Shown piece by piece: positions 1-11,107 of a stretch of 64,000 bases of DNA. The translations under genes and the position numbers were made by a program. The stretch is taken from NCBI RefSeq assembly GCF_964340395.1, contig NC_135562.1, forward strand, positions 6,351,634 to 6,415,633, in the 5' to 3' direction. Under the pieces are notes generated by a model that worked only from the letters and a program-made list of their open reading frames with translations, had not been told where the DNA came from and made no database searches. The number at the start of each line of letters is the position of its first letter. Position 1 is the stretch's first letter. Source of the stretch: Glandiceps talaboti. Taxonomy: Eukaryota; Hemichordata; Enteropneusta; Spengelidae.

Positions 1-69
1 CTTAATGAATGTCACTTTTTTAGTACAATGGTGTATTTAGCTATCTAGACTATGCATGTTATGTCTTAC

Positions 70-142
70 CAGCTTTGACATAGCCAATAACACCCCCAAG
101 GGTGACGACTGCAGAGTAGCCATATCCAAGTAAGTCTGCCAT
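70..142 (-). CDS. TMEM14-family membrane protein, first coding exon (partial)
   Basis: On the minus strand an ATG at 142-140 opens a 73-nt exon that ends at a consensus donor (G then GTAAGA, donor GT at 69-68). It reads MADLLGYGYSAVVTLGG followed by VIGYVKAG. This matches the start of TMEM14A/TMEM14C proteins, which begin with a GFGYAALV-type segment and continue GxIGYVKAG. The family are small proteins of about 100-115 aa with several membrane helices; TMEM14C is known in mitochondrial porphyrin/heme handling. Only the first helix is visible; the remaining exons lie beyond the left edge. Its start is 282 bp from the PPP1R8 start on the opposite strand. I recognise the family but cannot assign A, B or C. 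Confidence 0.8.
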
Positions 143-424
143 TTTCACATGAATGAATGACCTGGGGATGACCCAGAATGCCTTGCTGTGGCCCGTTTCA
201 TTTTTCGAAAGGGTGATAGTGGCGTGCAATGTTTATCAAAACCAACCAAAATAGTTATCAAAATAGAATAATTTTGAGACTTGACGAATCAATTTGGAAA
301 ACTATTGATCAATTAAGCCATATGCGTCAAGATAAATTTTGAATGATATCATTTCAAACCACACATAAACATATTTTGTACATCAAAATCATTAAATAAT
401 GGTTTCGGCTAATAGCAGCCTAAA
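143..424. promoter_or_regulatory. Putative bidirectional promoter between TMEM14-like gene and PPP1R8
   Basis: Only 282 bp separate the two divergent start codons, so both 5' UTRs and core promoters must lie here unless there are upstream non-coding exons. I see no clear TATA box placed for either gene, which is usual for broadly expressed divergent pairs. This is inferred from gene arrangement rather than from a recognised motif. Confidence 0.5.
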
Positions 425-3400
425 ATGGCGTCTCTGATCATCCCGTCGTTTGAGATCCCTACCTGGTAAGTTTATCAAATATCTACGCAATGGCGATTGC
501 TATCAAAAATCGGCATGTGATACTATTTATTTTACACATTATTTACTTACGGGAACTCAATAAGTGGCACGTTTTGTCTCGAGATTTTCTCTAAAATGCG
601 TGTAAATAGTCCGCGCTAATAATTAGGTCAGTCAATGGAAATTTAGCCAAGAGGACACGGTATCGTATTGTAGGTTGATGTCAGACATGTTTTACTGTTT
701 GTAGCCCATCATGCGTAAGAAAATGGTTCCCCTGTATTTTAAGTATTGGAAAACTATTTGAAATAGCGGTGGCTGCTCAACAGATTTGTAATAAATGTGT
801 AGCAAATTTGTTGGAAGTTGAACACGTTGTTTACTATCAACAGCGCCCTCTAGACCGTGCATGTTTTCTTCAGACAAGATTATACAATGTGTCTGATAAA
901 AAGTGCTTTTCCAAAATCAGTCAAATTATTTTAATTGTGTGAGTTTCCTCTTACAGTTTAATATTTGATGTGTTTCTTTTCAGGGCTGGTAAACCACCGC
1001 CAGGGTTACATCTTGATGTATTGAAAGATGGAAAAATGATAGAGGTAAAATTTCCATCACATTACAGACATGATGACAAAACTACATAGCAGGGCTTGAA
1101 ATTAACTTTATTCTTTGGCAGTCCCTGTTGGCTACCAATTTCAGAAATTGATAGTCCAAAGGCGGTGACCAATAGTCCCATATTCTTGAACTGAAAACAG
1201 AGTTCCTCTATTGGAAATATGTTTGTTATTAAAATACTTTCATGTCTGTAAATCTTCCATCCTTTAAATCATCACATAATCAGTGGTAGCCTGAGTTGGC
1301 TGCCAGCTGCAAATTATGGTAGCCCCATGACAAGAATTGGTAGTCTGTGGACATGGGACTACTGTTAATTTAGAGACCTGCCATAGTGTGGTTAATAGAT
1401 CACTTGCATAGCCATACTACAGTTAACATACATTTCATATGAAACTAATATATTTTAAAAAAATGAAAGATGTAAACTATGCCTATTTGATATTAGGAAG
1501 TAACAGTATTATTATTATTTTCATATGTACAAAATTTGGGAAATACTCACTAGATTGTAGCATGGAAGTAAATACATTATGCAGTTAAAACTTTTATTGT
1601 TGTCTCCATCATGTCTAAATTATGGAAACATGTTTATTTATAATACGTGTGTACACCTTGTTCTTTAGGAATAATGATAGAATGTTCCAGACCAGTGTGC
1701 CCTCTAATGATAGCCAAATTTTGTTGTTATGAGTCAAAATGTGAAAAACTGGGATTTCTTGTGAGTCACAATATAGTAAGAGATAGGGGAACACCAAATT
1801 TTGGTGCGTCACTAGAAATTGTGTGCGTCAGTGGCACGTCAATTGGCTTAGAGGGCACACTGTTCCAGATGTATTGGTAATCATTTTGTACTAGCTGTGT
1901 ATCAAGAACCCCAACAAGCAGTTTTTGTTATTTTGTTAACATAATGTTGTCTTCTTTTCTGTCTTGTAGAAACTGATGATAGATGAGAAGAAATGTTATT
2001 TATTTGGTCGTAATTCCCAAGTTTGTGATTTCTGTATTGATCACCAGTCATGTTCTAGAGTACATGCAGCATTAGTGTATCACAAACATTTAAACAGGTC
2101 GTTTTTGATGGACCTTGGCAGCAGTAAGTAACATTTATTTACCACCCAGACATATCACCCCTTGGCATGCATAACTAATTTATCAGATAATGTGAAGAAC
2201 TTTATATGGTTCATTCTGATAAGATAAAGGAAACAAGCAACATAGGTTTTCTGTGTGAATACCTAAAGAGTTAAACCATTGACTGTGTGTTTGTTAATGA
2301 TTGGAAATAGTGGTCACTGCTTATATGTAACAAGGATGGGGAATGTTGTAAAATAGCCATAACATGTGCTTTGTACCATAATTTTCATGATGAACTATGT
2401 AACCCCTGAAATGGGGGGGGGGGGGGGGGGTCTTGTGAGACTTGTATTGACTTCCATATCTTGTCCCATAAATTTGCTGTTCAATCCCCATAATGGGGGA
2501 AGGAGGGGAGGGGGGGGGAGTCTGGTATAAATTGTGTATATTTACATCCATAGTTTATACCATGATTTTGATAGGATATTCCTGTTACAGAGAAAGGCTC
2601 ATGCATAGATTTCTGTATCTTTTTGCCATAATTTTAGTTAAGAAGCCTGGCAAAATACCAGAGGGATGGAGGCAGGTTTACTTAATAATTACCTGCCTTA
2701 ACAAAATTATACAATAACTTGCTGGTCACAAAAAATAATTTTAACAAAACAACATTTATTATGATACCATAATTGATTCTAGGGCTACAGTTCATACATT
2801 GCTTCAATTATGTATACAATGTTTGTACATTGATTGCAGCCCATGGTACCTACCATGGTAGTATTTACATAATGTTTGTATATTGATTGCAGCCCATGGT
2901 ACCTACCATGGTAGTATTTACATAATGTTTGTACATTGATTGCAGCCCATGGTACCTACCATGGCAGTATTTACATAATGTTTGTACATTGATTGCAGCC
3001 CATGGTACCTACCATGGCAGTATTTACATAATGTTTGTACATTGATTGCAGCCCATGGTACCTACCTTGGCAGTATTAGATTAGAATCCAATAAACCACA
3101 GCAAGTACCCGTGGACAGCACACTACGATTTGGTGCATCAACAAGGTCCTATGTTGTCAGAGAGAAACCACAAACTGTGTCTTCATCGATGAAGGCAGAT
3201 AAAGAAGAGAAGGAGAACAAAGAGGAGGATGAACTTCATGGAGGGTTGCTAGGGTTACCAGAAGAGGAGACAGAATTAGATGTAAGTTTAGCGTATAATA
3301 TTCACCAATCAATCAATCGTTTATTTGCTAGGTTTGGAAACCCTGGTAACAGAAAGTAGGAATATGGTAAAAGTGATGTAGTTTCCAATGCCTCATTCCG

Positions 3401-6215
3401 TAATGTTGGTGGGGAACCCCGGTAAAATCACAGGAGAACTCAGGTAGATTTTACCTGCCTATTACCGCTCCTAACAAAAACACTGATAAAAAAATAATTT
3501 CTGATTTCTTGGTCATCAATATTGTAGTCATTACTATCGAACTTGCAGCTTCTACAACTGTAGGAAGCAGTCCTTTCAAATTACTACAAACATGGGTGAA
3601 ATTCTTAAATGAGTCATGTGTGCTGCAGTGTCATTCTCTTAAATAATCTAAGGTCCAGTTCTTACAATTTCTTAAATATTTGTATCATGGTGAAGCATTA
3701 CTGTTTAATCTACACTTTGATATGTTGTTCAGGATAAAATTCTGAGTAAAATGTACAAAAAAATATTTATAATTTCTGTTGCAATAAGTTCTCATAGGTT
3801 TCCTGAGCCACCTGAGAGCACTGAGTGAATTCACTCAACCAATGAAAACGCATAATGTGCCGAAACATATGGCCACAGTACTTCAGCGCACTCTGTTCGA
3901 AAAGAGCACAAGCACAGAGTGCAGACAATGATGTTATCATTATTGTTTGGTGGTTCTCTTTCTTTCATTTTCGAACGTTGAACAAATGACAGTAAAGGTA
4001 ACAGCCAAAAAGAAATCGTGACATGTACACTACATCGGATTTCAATCAGATTGTGTCAAACCCTATTTTGGACAGATTTGGTAAACATATTTTATATAAG
4101 ATATACCGGTATATAGTTTAAACAAATTGCATATATTTTTATTCCACTTTTCTGTTTTCAGAATTTAACAGAGTTCAACACAGCACACAATAAACGTCTT
4201 GGTGTTTTAGGAGGTAACATAGAAGAGACAGCCACAACAACAGAAATTGCCAGGCCGCCATTAAAAAGGAAAAGAAGAAATTCCCATGTGTCTTTTCAAG
4301 ACGGTGACGAAGTTATTAATCCAGGTGAGTAGAGAACTTAATGACTATTTTATTTTATTATTTTATCTGGTTTAATTATCTTTTGTAAATTTGTATTTGT
4401 TGGTTTGCCATTTTTTGATGCATTGATTATGATTTCACAATTCGTAAGTTTACATACAGCACATTGCTTTATTCTCTCTGTTTGATACAGACATGCAGAG
4501 ACCAATAACAAACTGCACAATCAACACTTTTAAGATAGTATGATTGTAATTTCTTGCTACAGTTTGACTAAATAAAATAAACCATTCAAATGCACTGAAA
4601 CTAGATGCAGAGACCAATGTTTTGATGTCTGCATAGTGGTATGTTAGTTCATTTCATTTAGACAAAATGTAGCAAGAAACTGTATTCATTCAATCTTGCT
4701 ATCTTAAAGTGTAGCATGTGTAGTTTCTTATTGGTTTCTGCCTGTTGTATAAAAACGGCCAGTGAACAGTAGCCTGCTGTGCACTGTATGATCATGTGAA
4801 ATAGTATTTCTTCCACTGTTGTATAAACATGACCAAACATGTCACAAAGATGAATGGACCACAAACCATATACATGATGTGTACACATATTTTACATTTT
4901 CGCAATGTATTTTAATTCAAATACACTAATAGAACTCAATGTTGTTGTCCTATTTACAGAGGATGTTGATCCTTCGGTTGGAAGGTTTAGAAATCTGGTG
5001 TCAGTTTCTGTTATACCAGCCAAGGTGAGATTTAGTTAATAACTGTTGCACTGTCACATTACAAATACTAAGCTACTCAATAGTTTCTTTTGACATTTTG
5101 GGGGGTAGGTAGATTTTTTATTTTATTTTTTTAATTTTTTTTTCATATGTGGGTGTCTAGTTCAGGTAGTTATGTTTTCCTTTGTTTTCCATATGGTCTC
5201 TGTGTTATTATTTTCATCCCATCAGATGTACAACCATTACAGATTGGAAGAACAGTTTTATATTGTCTTTTTATGTTGATGTCAGTTTCCGCACCCACTA
5301 TTTTATCCATGGTTTTGTTATTTTTTTCTCAAATATGTATCAAAAAATTTAGGGTCGGCATGAAAAAACTATTTGGAGTCGGGTAACCGGAACCAAACAA
5401 CTTTTTTTATTAGGCCTTATCATGATAAGCTCAATTTTAGATGTTTTCCATTTTGGCAATTTAATTATCAAAATTGTGAAATATTCTTTATTTACTTCAC
5501 TATTTTGCCATAAATCTGTCACTATGTTGTTTGAAGTAAGAAAGTTGACCGTCATCAGTTGTCAATGGTCAGTCTGTTTTCTTGAAACATTCTTAAGAAT
5601 TTTATCGCATTTTTTTAGTCCCCAACAAGCAAAGTTAGATGAGGACTGCTACATTGGAGTCTTTCTGAATGGCGGCCATATTTGTTGTACAATTCAGAAT
5701 AAGAATGAGTAAGTGATAATGTTGGGAACTGTGTCTTCGATGGAGACTTGTCTTTTTTTTATGATCAAAATATAATACATGTTGTAAGTGAATGTTGGAA
5801 ACTGTAGATGTGTAATTTCTCCTTCAAAAGAACTAATGATATGTTTTATTACTTTCAGAAAAAGAAGACAGAGCTGATACCAAGTGTCAGTATGGCTGAC
5901 AACATAACAAAAAGATTACAAAGTTTTTCCTATGGTCCATCATTATACGCAGACTTGCCAGCAACTAGTGACGACACACAAGTATCACCTACTACTCCCA
6001 CATCAGGACCTTTTCCTACCACCCCTGGAGGTGCCTCTTTTAACTTTGTCCCCAATTTGGCTCCAGAAGTCGGGCCAAGTGTTGAACCTTCATCAGCAGC
6101 CCAAGCTCAGGCTGCCCCAACTGCCGCTGGACCAAAGGACTCTGAGCCAAAGAAAAAATATTTCCCCAAAGAAGCTTGGCCGGGAAAGAAACCCACACAG
6201 TCTTTGCTTTTATAG
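425..6215 (+). CDS. PPP1R8: PPP1R8 / NIPP1, nuclear inhibitor of protein phosphatase 1 (7 coding exons)
   Basis: Exons: 425-465, 984-1044, 1970-2123, 3052-3281, 4162-4324, 4960-5024, 5859-6215; they join in frame to 356 aa (human NIPP1 is 351). All introns are GT-AG. NIPP1 is a nuclear scaffold that binds and restrains PP1 and recruits phosphorylated splicing and chromatin partners. The N-terminus holds a forkhead-associated domain at about residues 24-120, with LFGRN at 45-49, the SCSRVH phosphate-pocket strand and THGTYLG at 86-92. The PP1-docking RVxF-type motif is HVSF (204-207), where vertebrates have RVTF; it is followed by INPEDVDPSVGRF as in vertebrates. A KKKK patch follows, and the C-terminus ends KEAWPGKKPTQSLLL, close to the human tail. 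The start matches the vertebrate pattern (short N-terminus ending PTW then AGKPPPGLHLDV). The acceptor of exon 4 is the last of five near-identical ones in a 53-bp tandem array (see 2813-3077). Confidence 0.96.
1089..1381. mobile_element. Short inverted-repeat element (family D) in PPP1R8 intron 2
   Basis: The left end begins GCAGGGCTTGAAATTAAC and the right end finishes GTTAATTTAGAGACCTGC, an imperfect terminal inverted repeat of about 18 bp. The interior repeats 'ggtagtctgtgg' and 'gggactact' motifs on both strands. No coding capacity. A second copy at 19303-19697 has its right part amplified into a 54-bp array. Confidence 0.6.
1693..1862. mobile_element. hAT-like MITE (family C), copy 1, with 8-bp target duplication
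   Basis: A 170-bp non-coding element with a 15-bp perfect terminal inverted repeat, CAGTGTGCCCTCTAA at the left and its complement at the right. It is flanked by TTCCAGAC (1685-1692) and TTCCAGAT (1863-1870), an 8-bp duplication with one mismatch. An 8-bp duplication is typical of hAT-superfamily insertions. It lies in PPP1R8 intron 2. Confidence 0.85.
2405..2520. repeat. Poly-G tract and G-rich low-complexity sequence
   Basis: A run of about 20 G at 2411-2430 and a second purine/G-rich tract around 2490-2520, inside PPP1R8 intron 3. G-runs of this length can fold into G-quadruplexes and are prone to assembly error. Confidence 0.7.
2813..3077 (+). repeat. 53-bp tandem array spanning the intron 3 / exon 4 splice junction of PPP1R8
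   Basis: Five copies of GATTGCAG followed by CCCATGGTACCTACC sit at exact 53-bp spacing; the CAG acceptors end at 2839, 2892, 2945, 2998 and 3051. Each unit contains about 27 bp of intron end and 26 bp of exon start. Only the last copy continues into the true exon 4. Copies 1-2 have CCATGGTAGT, copies 3-4 CCATGGCAGT, and the exon copy CCTTGGCAGT. Using any upstream acceptor brings in an in-frame TGA within one unit, because 53 is not a multiple of 3. Confidence 0.95.
4452..4790. mobile_element. Foldback element (family B), copy 1, in PPP1R8 intron 5
   Basis: The right part (about 4655-4790) contains GACAAAATGTAGCAAGAAAC, 'caatcttgctatcttaaagtgtag' (split here only for reading) and 'cagtgaacagtagcctgc'. 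A diverged complement of these forms the left arm (about 4452-4570, including 'cttttaagatagtatgatt'). The same arrangement is found at 31983-32361 and 63589-63960. Non-coding; long-arm foldback transposon remnant. Confidence 0.7.
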
Positions 6216-7699
6216 TCAGAAATGTCTTTGATACCAAAAATGTCATCAATATTTTCATAGTGCATCTTTTCAAACAACAATGCCTTGCTGATGTCGAAGG
6301 TCAAGGAGCAAAGGTCAACATTGAAAATGTTCCAAGATAGAAGACATAGTTTTTGTGGCAGTTGAAGAAAGAGTACAGTTAGTTGAGAGATCGTGAAAAA
6401 GTAACCAGTTTGTAAGAAGACTTCATTATAGTGCACCCTCTGTCAGCTGAAATGTATTTGATTCTTAGTCAAAATGCAATGAGTTAATATATTAGCTTGT
6501 TATCAGAATGTAATGGGCATTGTGAAGTTGAGTAAAATGTGGCTATTTGACACAAACTTAGATGGCCCACTTAACATAACATTCACAAATGCCTTTAATT
6601 AAGTAAGTGAAATATTAGGTTATTATCACAGAGAAATGAGTATTATGAAGTTGAGTGAAATATGGCTATTTGACCTAAAACTTAGAGGGTCCACTTAATA
6701 TAACATTCACACAAAGAGCCTTTAAGTAAGTGAGAAAAAACATTCATAATACTGCCACAGTAAGATTACTTTGATCCCAAAAAAAACAAGGAAACAGAGC
6801 TTGAAAGAGCAGCTATGAAAAGAGTATGGTAGCCTAGACCTTTGTGTCACTGGATGTTTTACTAAATTCCTCTCCACAAATGTCCAGGCTAGAATTACTA
6901 GTAGAATATAACTATTGGTCACAGTGCCAACATTTTTGTCAAGTTTTTGAAATTAAGTATTTCTTTTTTTTACCTGTACATAACGGTGTTGAAATATTTT
7001 CCAGTGAGTTTATTTTACATCCCAAAGTTTATGTTATGTTCATGTCACAGAAAATTTGCATGGGGTTAAAGAACAATGACCAGTCTGACTGACTGTCTAT
7101 ATCTACATATGCAGTGTTCAAATGCAGACACAGTGTTTCTTCTGTTTTCTATTTTTTTTTCCAGGAAGACTGACTTGAAAGTTTATGGAAGAATAGTTAA
7201 GCAAAAATCTGTTATCATCAGAAAATTAGGAAATAGTGTGGTCTTGAATTGTACGATATGATGTGAAAGTTCACACTGATATCATTTAGACCAATGGAAC
7301 AATACAGAATTACTGTAGTATATGCCTCAGAAATTATTTTGTCAAGAAAAGTCCAACCTACTCTTGGTAAAAAGTAAGAAAAAATCAGGGGGTCATTGTA
7401 CATTTTTTGAGATTGCGGTTAAAAACAAAGTCATCTTAGAATTCAGTATGGCCATTGAATACTTTGCTGTTATTTTGTCCCATTCTCAGTGAAAATCAAG
7501 AAAAAATTTAGAGTTCATCGTATAATTTTTGAGATAGAGATCAAAACGATATCCAAATTAAGCATTGAATTCAATATGGCCGCTGAATTCAATATGGCTG
7601 CTGAAAACTATCCTAACTCTATGGAAAAATAAAAGATTGTCAATTTCCATGAAAACAAGATGTGGACTCTCAATTAGTGTTATAAATTGAACAAGAATT

Positions 7700-7862
7700 A
7701 AATCCACAGGGGCCTGTAGGATATCACATCACATTTTTTTTGGATAAATGAACCATTTTGTTCAGGAAACTCTTGCAGCAACCACAGGGGCCTGTAGGAC
7801 ATTAGTTCCAATTTTCTTTGGATAACCATCTTAATCAGGAAAAGCCTTGCAGCGACCACCTC
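7700..7862 (+). repeat. Short tandem duplication (about 78 bp unit, two-plus copies)
   Basis: CCACAGGGGCCTGTAGGA occurs at 7704 and 7782, each followed by a related segment ending in a CTTGCAGC motif. A third, partial start (ACCACC) lies at about 7855. Non-coding. Confidence 0.6.
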
Positions 7863-8234
7863 AGTGTTCTTTCTGAACAAAGTAACGATGCCACCACCCC
7901 CATCCCATAATAGTCAAAACTTCATGTTATGCAGACATAGTATATAAAAAGTCCCCAGGCCCAATTGCAAGATTCTTTCTTCTACCCGGTCGCTTACAGT
8001 CATATACAGATGTCTGATTCATCCCCATTATCCAGTACTTTCATAGATATCCGTGTTCTCGCCTTCTCAATAGTGTCTAATCACTATATAAACTGTCAAA
8101 CACTTAGATCTGTTGATAATATGTTGTGGAGAAATAAATATATTCAAGATGTAAACCCTATTATACTAGTCTCTGTCAATTTATGTCTGCTGATTATAAA
8201 CGTATAGTGCACATTTTTATTTTATATGAACACT

Positions 8235-8430
8235 GTGTGTATGTATGTAGGTATGTATGTATGTATGTATGTATGTATGTATGTAGGTATGTATTTAGGT
8301 ATGTATGTATGTATGTATATATGTATGTATGTGTGTATGTAGGTATGTATGTATGTATGTGTGTATAGGTATGTATGTAGGTATGTGTATATGTATGTAT
8401 GTATTATGTATGTATGTATTTATGTATCTG
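8235..8430 (+). repeat. (ATGT)n microsatellite
   Basis: Near-perfect tetranucleotide ATGT with occasional AGGT interruptions. A shorter tract follows at about 8490-8550. Open frames here (MYVC repeats) come only from the repeat. Confidence 0.95.
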
Positions 8431-8860
8431 TAGAATACTTTGTAATTATCAGAGTACGGATTATCACATACACAGGTACGTAATACACTTTATGTATGTA
8501 TGTATGTATCAATGTATGTATTATGTATGTGTGTGTATGTTTGTGTGTAATCTAGTAGTATGGGGATGCACCTTGTTCTAAGTTTTAGACGTTTAAATAT
8601 ACATTTGTATTTGTGGTTTAATATTCATGTACTCTTTTTTCGTTTCTTTTCATTTTGGATTTTTGCCATGTATGAATATGTTAATTTGGGTAATTTGCCG
8701 AGTGTTAAGGTCTATAGAGGGCGCTGGCCAAACAATGCAGTTTATTCGAGCTTAGGGGTTGGGTTTTCCCAAACTGTTTTAAGTAAGTTAGGCAGTCTTT
8801 GCATGACCCATTCCTTGATTCGAGTTGAAAGATTGGCAGGTGTACAGATATCTCGATAAA

Positions 8861-11041
8861 ATGTCGAAGAAAGGTGGTTATTTCATGACAGACGAAGAAC
8901 GAGAAGAATGGGAAAAGGAGCAGAAAGAATTAGAAAAGCTTATAGACAAGTGTGTTTTCTGTAACATCGCTTATCGAAATGACTGCAGAGCAGATATTGT
9001 ATATAAGGTAAGAACGAAGATATGTTTTGATGTCGACACAACAGAACTTCCGGGTTCATCGCTGCTCTACAGTGGAACTTAAAGGAAAAGTTCTTTAATT
9101 ACACTCAGGGTTTTACGAGAGAGGTGGTCTAAAATACGAATTTATGCCACTGCAGTTCTCCAATCGTTGTTTGAGCAAAGGTCACACTCGACTCCCTAAA
9201 CAGGAAGCAACATTCGGTTTGAGTTCACATCCCCTATCAAGTTTCTATCATGATGTCATCAGCAGGCAGTCGTCACTCGGTGTGATGTCATCGAAATTTC
9301 CCATTTTTTGTCATCTTCGTCCGGCGATATGACTGACTTTTGATATATTTAAGACCTTTGCATATGTACGTTTTGTTGACCTCACAACCTCACGTATAAT
9401 TTTCAGATACAATGTCTCAAATTACACTTTCGTTGAAGTGTATGGTATGTTGGGATGTTTAGGGAGGGGAATTTCAATGCTATATTTAGGTGACAGGAAG
9501 TCTTGGAAAAATGAAATATTTGCCTGTATTCTTAGAAATTACAGGAAGTGAAAATATAAAATGGGGGGGGGGGAGAATCCAACCACATAGTATCTGTAGT
9601 TTTCGTATATTTTTCCTCACCTTGATTTTTATCGACAATAAATATGTATCATCTATGTAAAGGGGCACAATATAGTTGAGTTTATAGATTAGATTAAATT
9701 AAATTATATTAGATAAGATTAGACTAGATTAGATTAGATTAGATTAGATTAGATTAAATTGATTACAACCATAAGATTGACAATTCTATTTGGGTACATA
9801 AGTATAATAAAGATATCAAAGAACACTACAATGATATAGGCTAATGTTATAAATATATAAGTAAAATAATTTTCTTGATGAAATATTTTTACATGAGTTT
9901 AGATACATACAGAGAGAAATTATAATCTCTTTTTGTTTTGATTGCATTATAATTATAAATTTAAGTGGTTTTGGGTTGTTGTTGTTGTTGTTTGGTTTTT
10001 TGGGGGTTTTTTTTTGGGGGGGGGGATTCTATACTGCATATTTAAAAGTCACTCATAGTATTCTACTTACTGAAGCATACTTAATTGTCACTTGCAATAT
10101 TGACTGAACTCAAACCTCATATTAAGATATAACATATATAAACGATCCAATGACGTAATTTCTGATACGTATAAAAAAATGCCAGAAGACAATTGTAATG
10201 TTATAGAAGGCGTGAACTGACATAAACATTATACTAGAATAGTTTAATCAAGGTTTTATGTAAATATTTTCACTTGAGTTTAAAGCTTATAAACTCAGCT
10301 TGTGCCACTTTTAATCATATATCTGTGTAAACAAAAAATGGATGAAGTGATTTGATTAAAATTGTTCAGAAAAATAAGGAAATAAAGAAACTGAACCTCA
10401 TAATCCTAGACTTCCCCTTTCTCACAATCATTCAATAACATCAGCTGTTTGGTGTCAGAGAATTTAACAAACAAACTTCTAGTTCTACCATCATTTTCCT
10501 ATGTAGATTTTCGATTTGTACTGTTACAAGTTTTTATCAGTGAGTCATTATTTGTAACTATAGAAAAGTAAACCTGGAGATTAGTAGACTGAATACTTTT
10601 ATTTGTGGACTGTAAGATCAGCTGTTGTTGCCACTCTTCTCATCCCTTTCTGCACAAACAGGGAGAGATGATAAGGACACTACCAGTGATGTATTTTATT
10701 GTCTAAATACATAACTATGAGCCTAGTCTAGTTCCTGATGACATTGACTGTATTCCGATTGTACATTACGTTATCTTCACACATATGGTAATGTGTGAAG
10801 GTAACATAGTGTAAAATGGGAATACGGTCGTCAAGAACTAGAATACTGTGGGCCAAGCTTATGAACTTTAAATATATTCTGAAGTAACCTGTCTATATTT
10901 CTCTTATGTTGAATCTTGATATAATGTGAGTAGCTTTCATACATAACTGATGTGCCCTTCTCTCACCAAGCCATGCTCACACACATGCATACACACAGAC
11001 ACAGACACAGACACACAGACACATGCACACTCACACACACA

Positions 11042-11107
<66 letters not shown>

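Larger units (their letters stand above)
6216..8860. other. PPP1R8 3' UTR/flank and HINT3 upstream region
   Basis: No further coding exon recognised. It begins with the PPP1R8 3' UTR; AATAAA hexamers occur at 7628-7633 and near 8136, but the cleavage site is not evident. Two related segments near 6530-6570 and 6650-6700 share 'atggctatttgac'. It then holds the 7700-7862 duplication and the ATGT repeat. The HINT3 promoter should lie in roughly the last 300 bp; I see no clear core motif. Confidence 0.5.

Noticed and set aside
2982-3359. A 125-aa single-exon protein starting MYIDCSPWY
   Set aside because: Its start lies in the 53-bp array and its end reads into intron 4; the central part is PPP1R8 exon 4.
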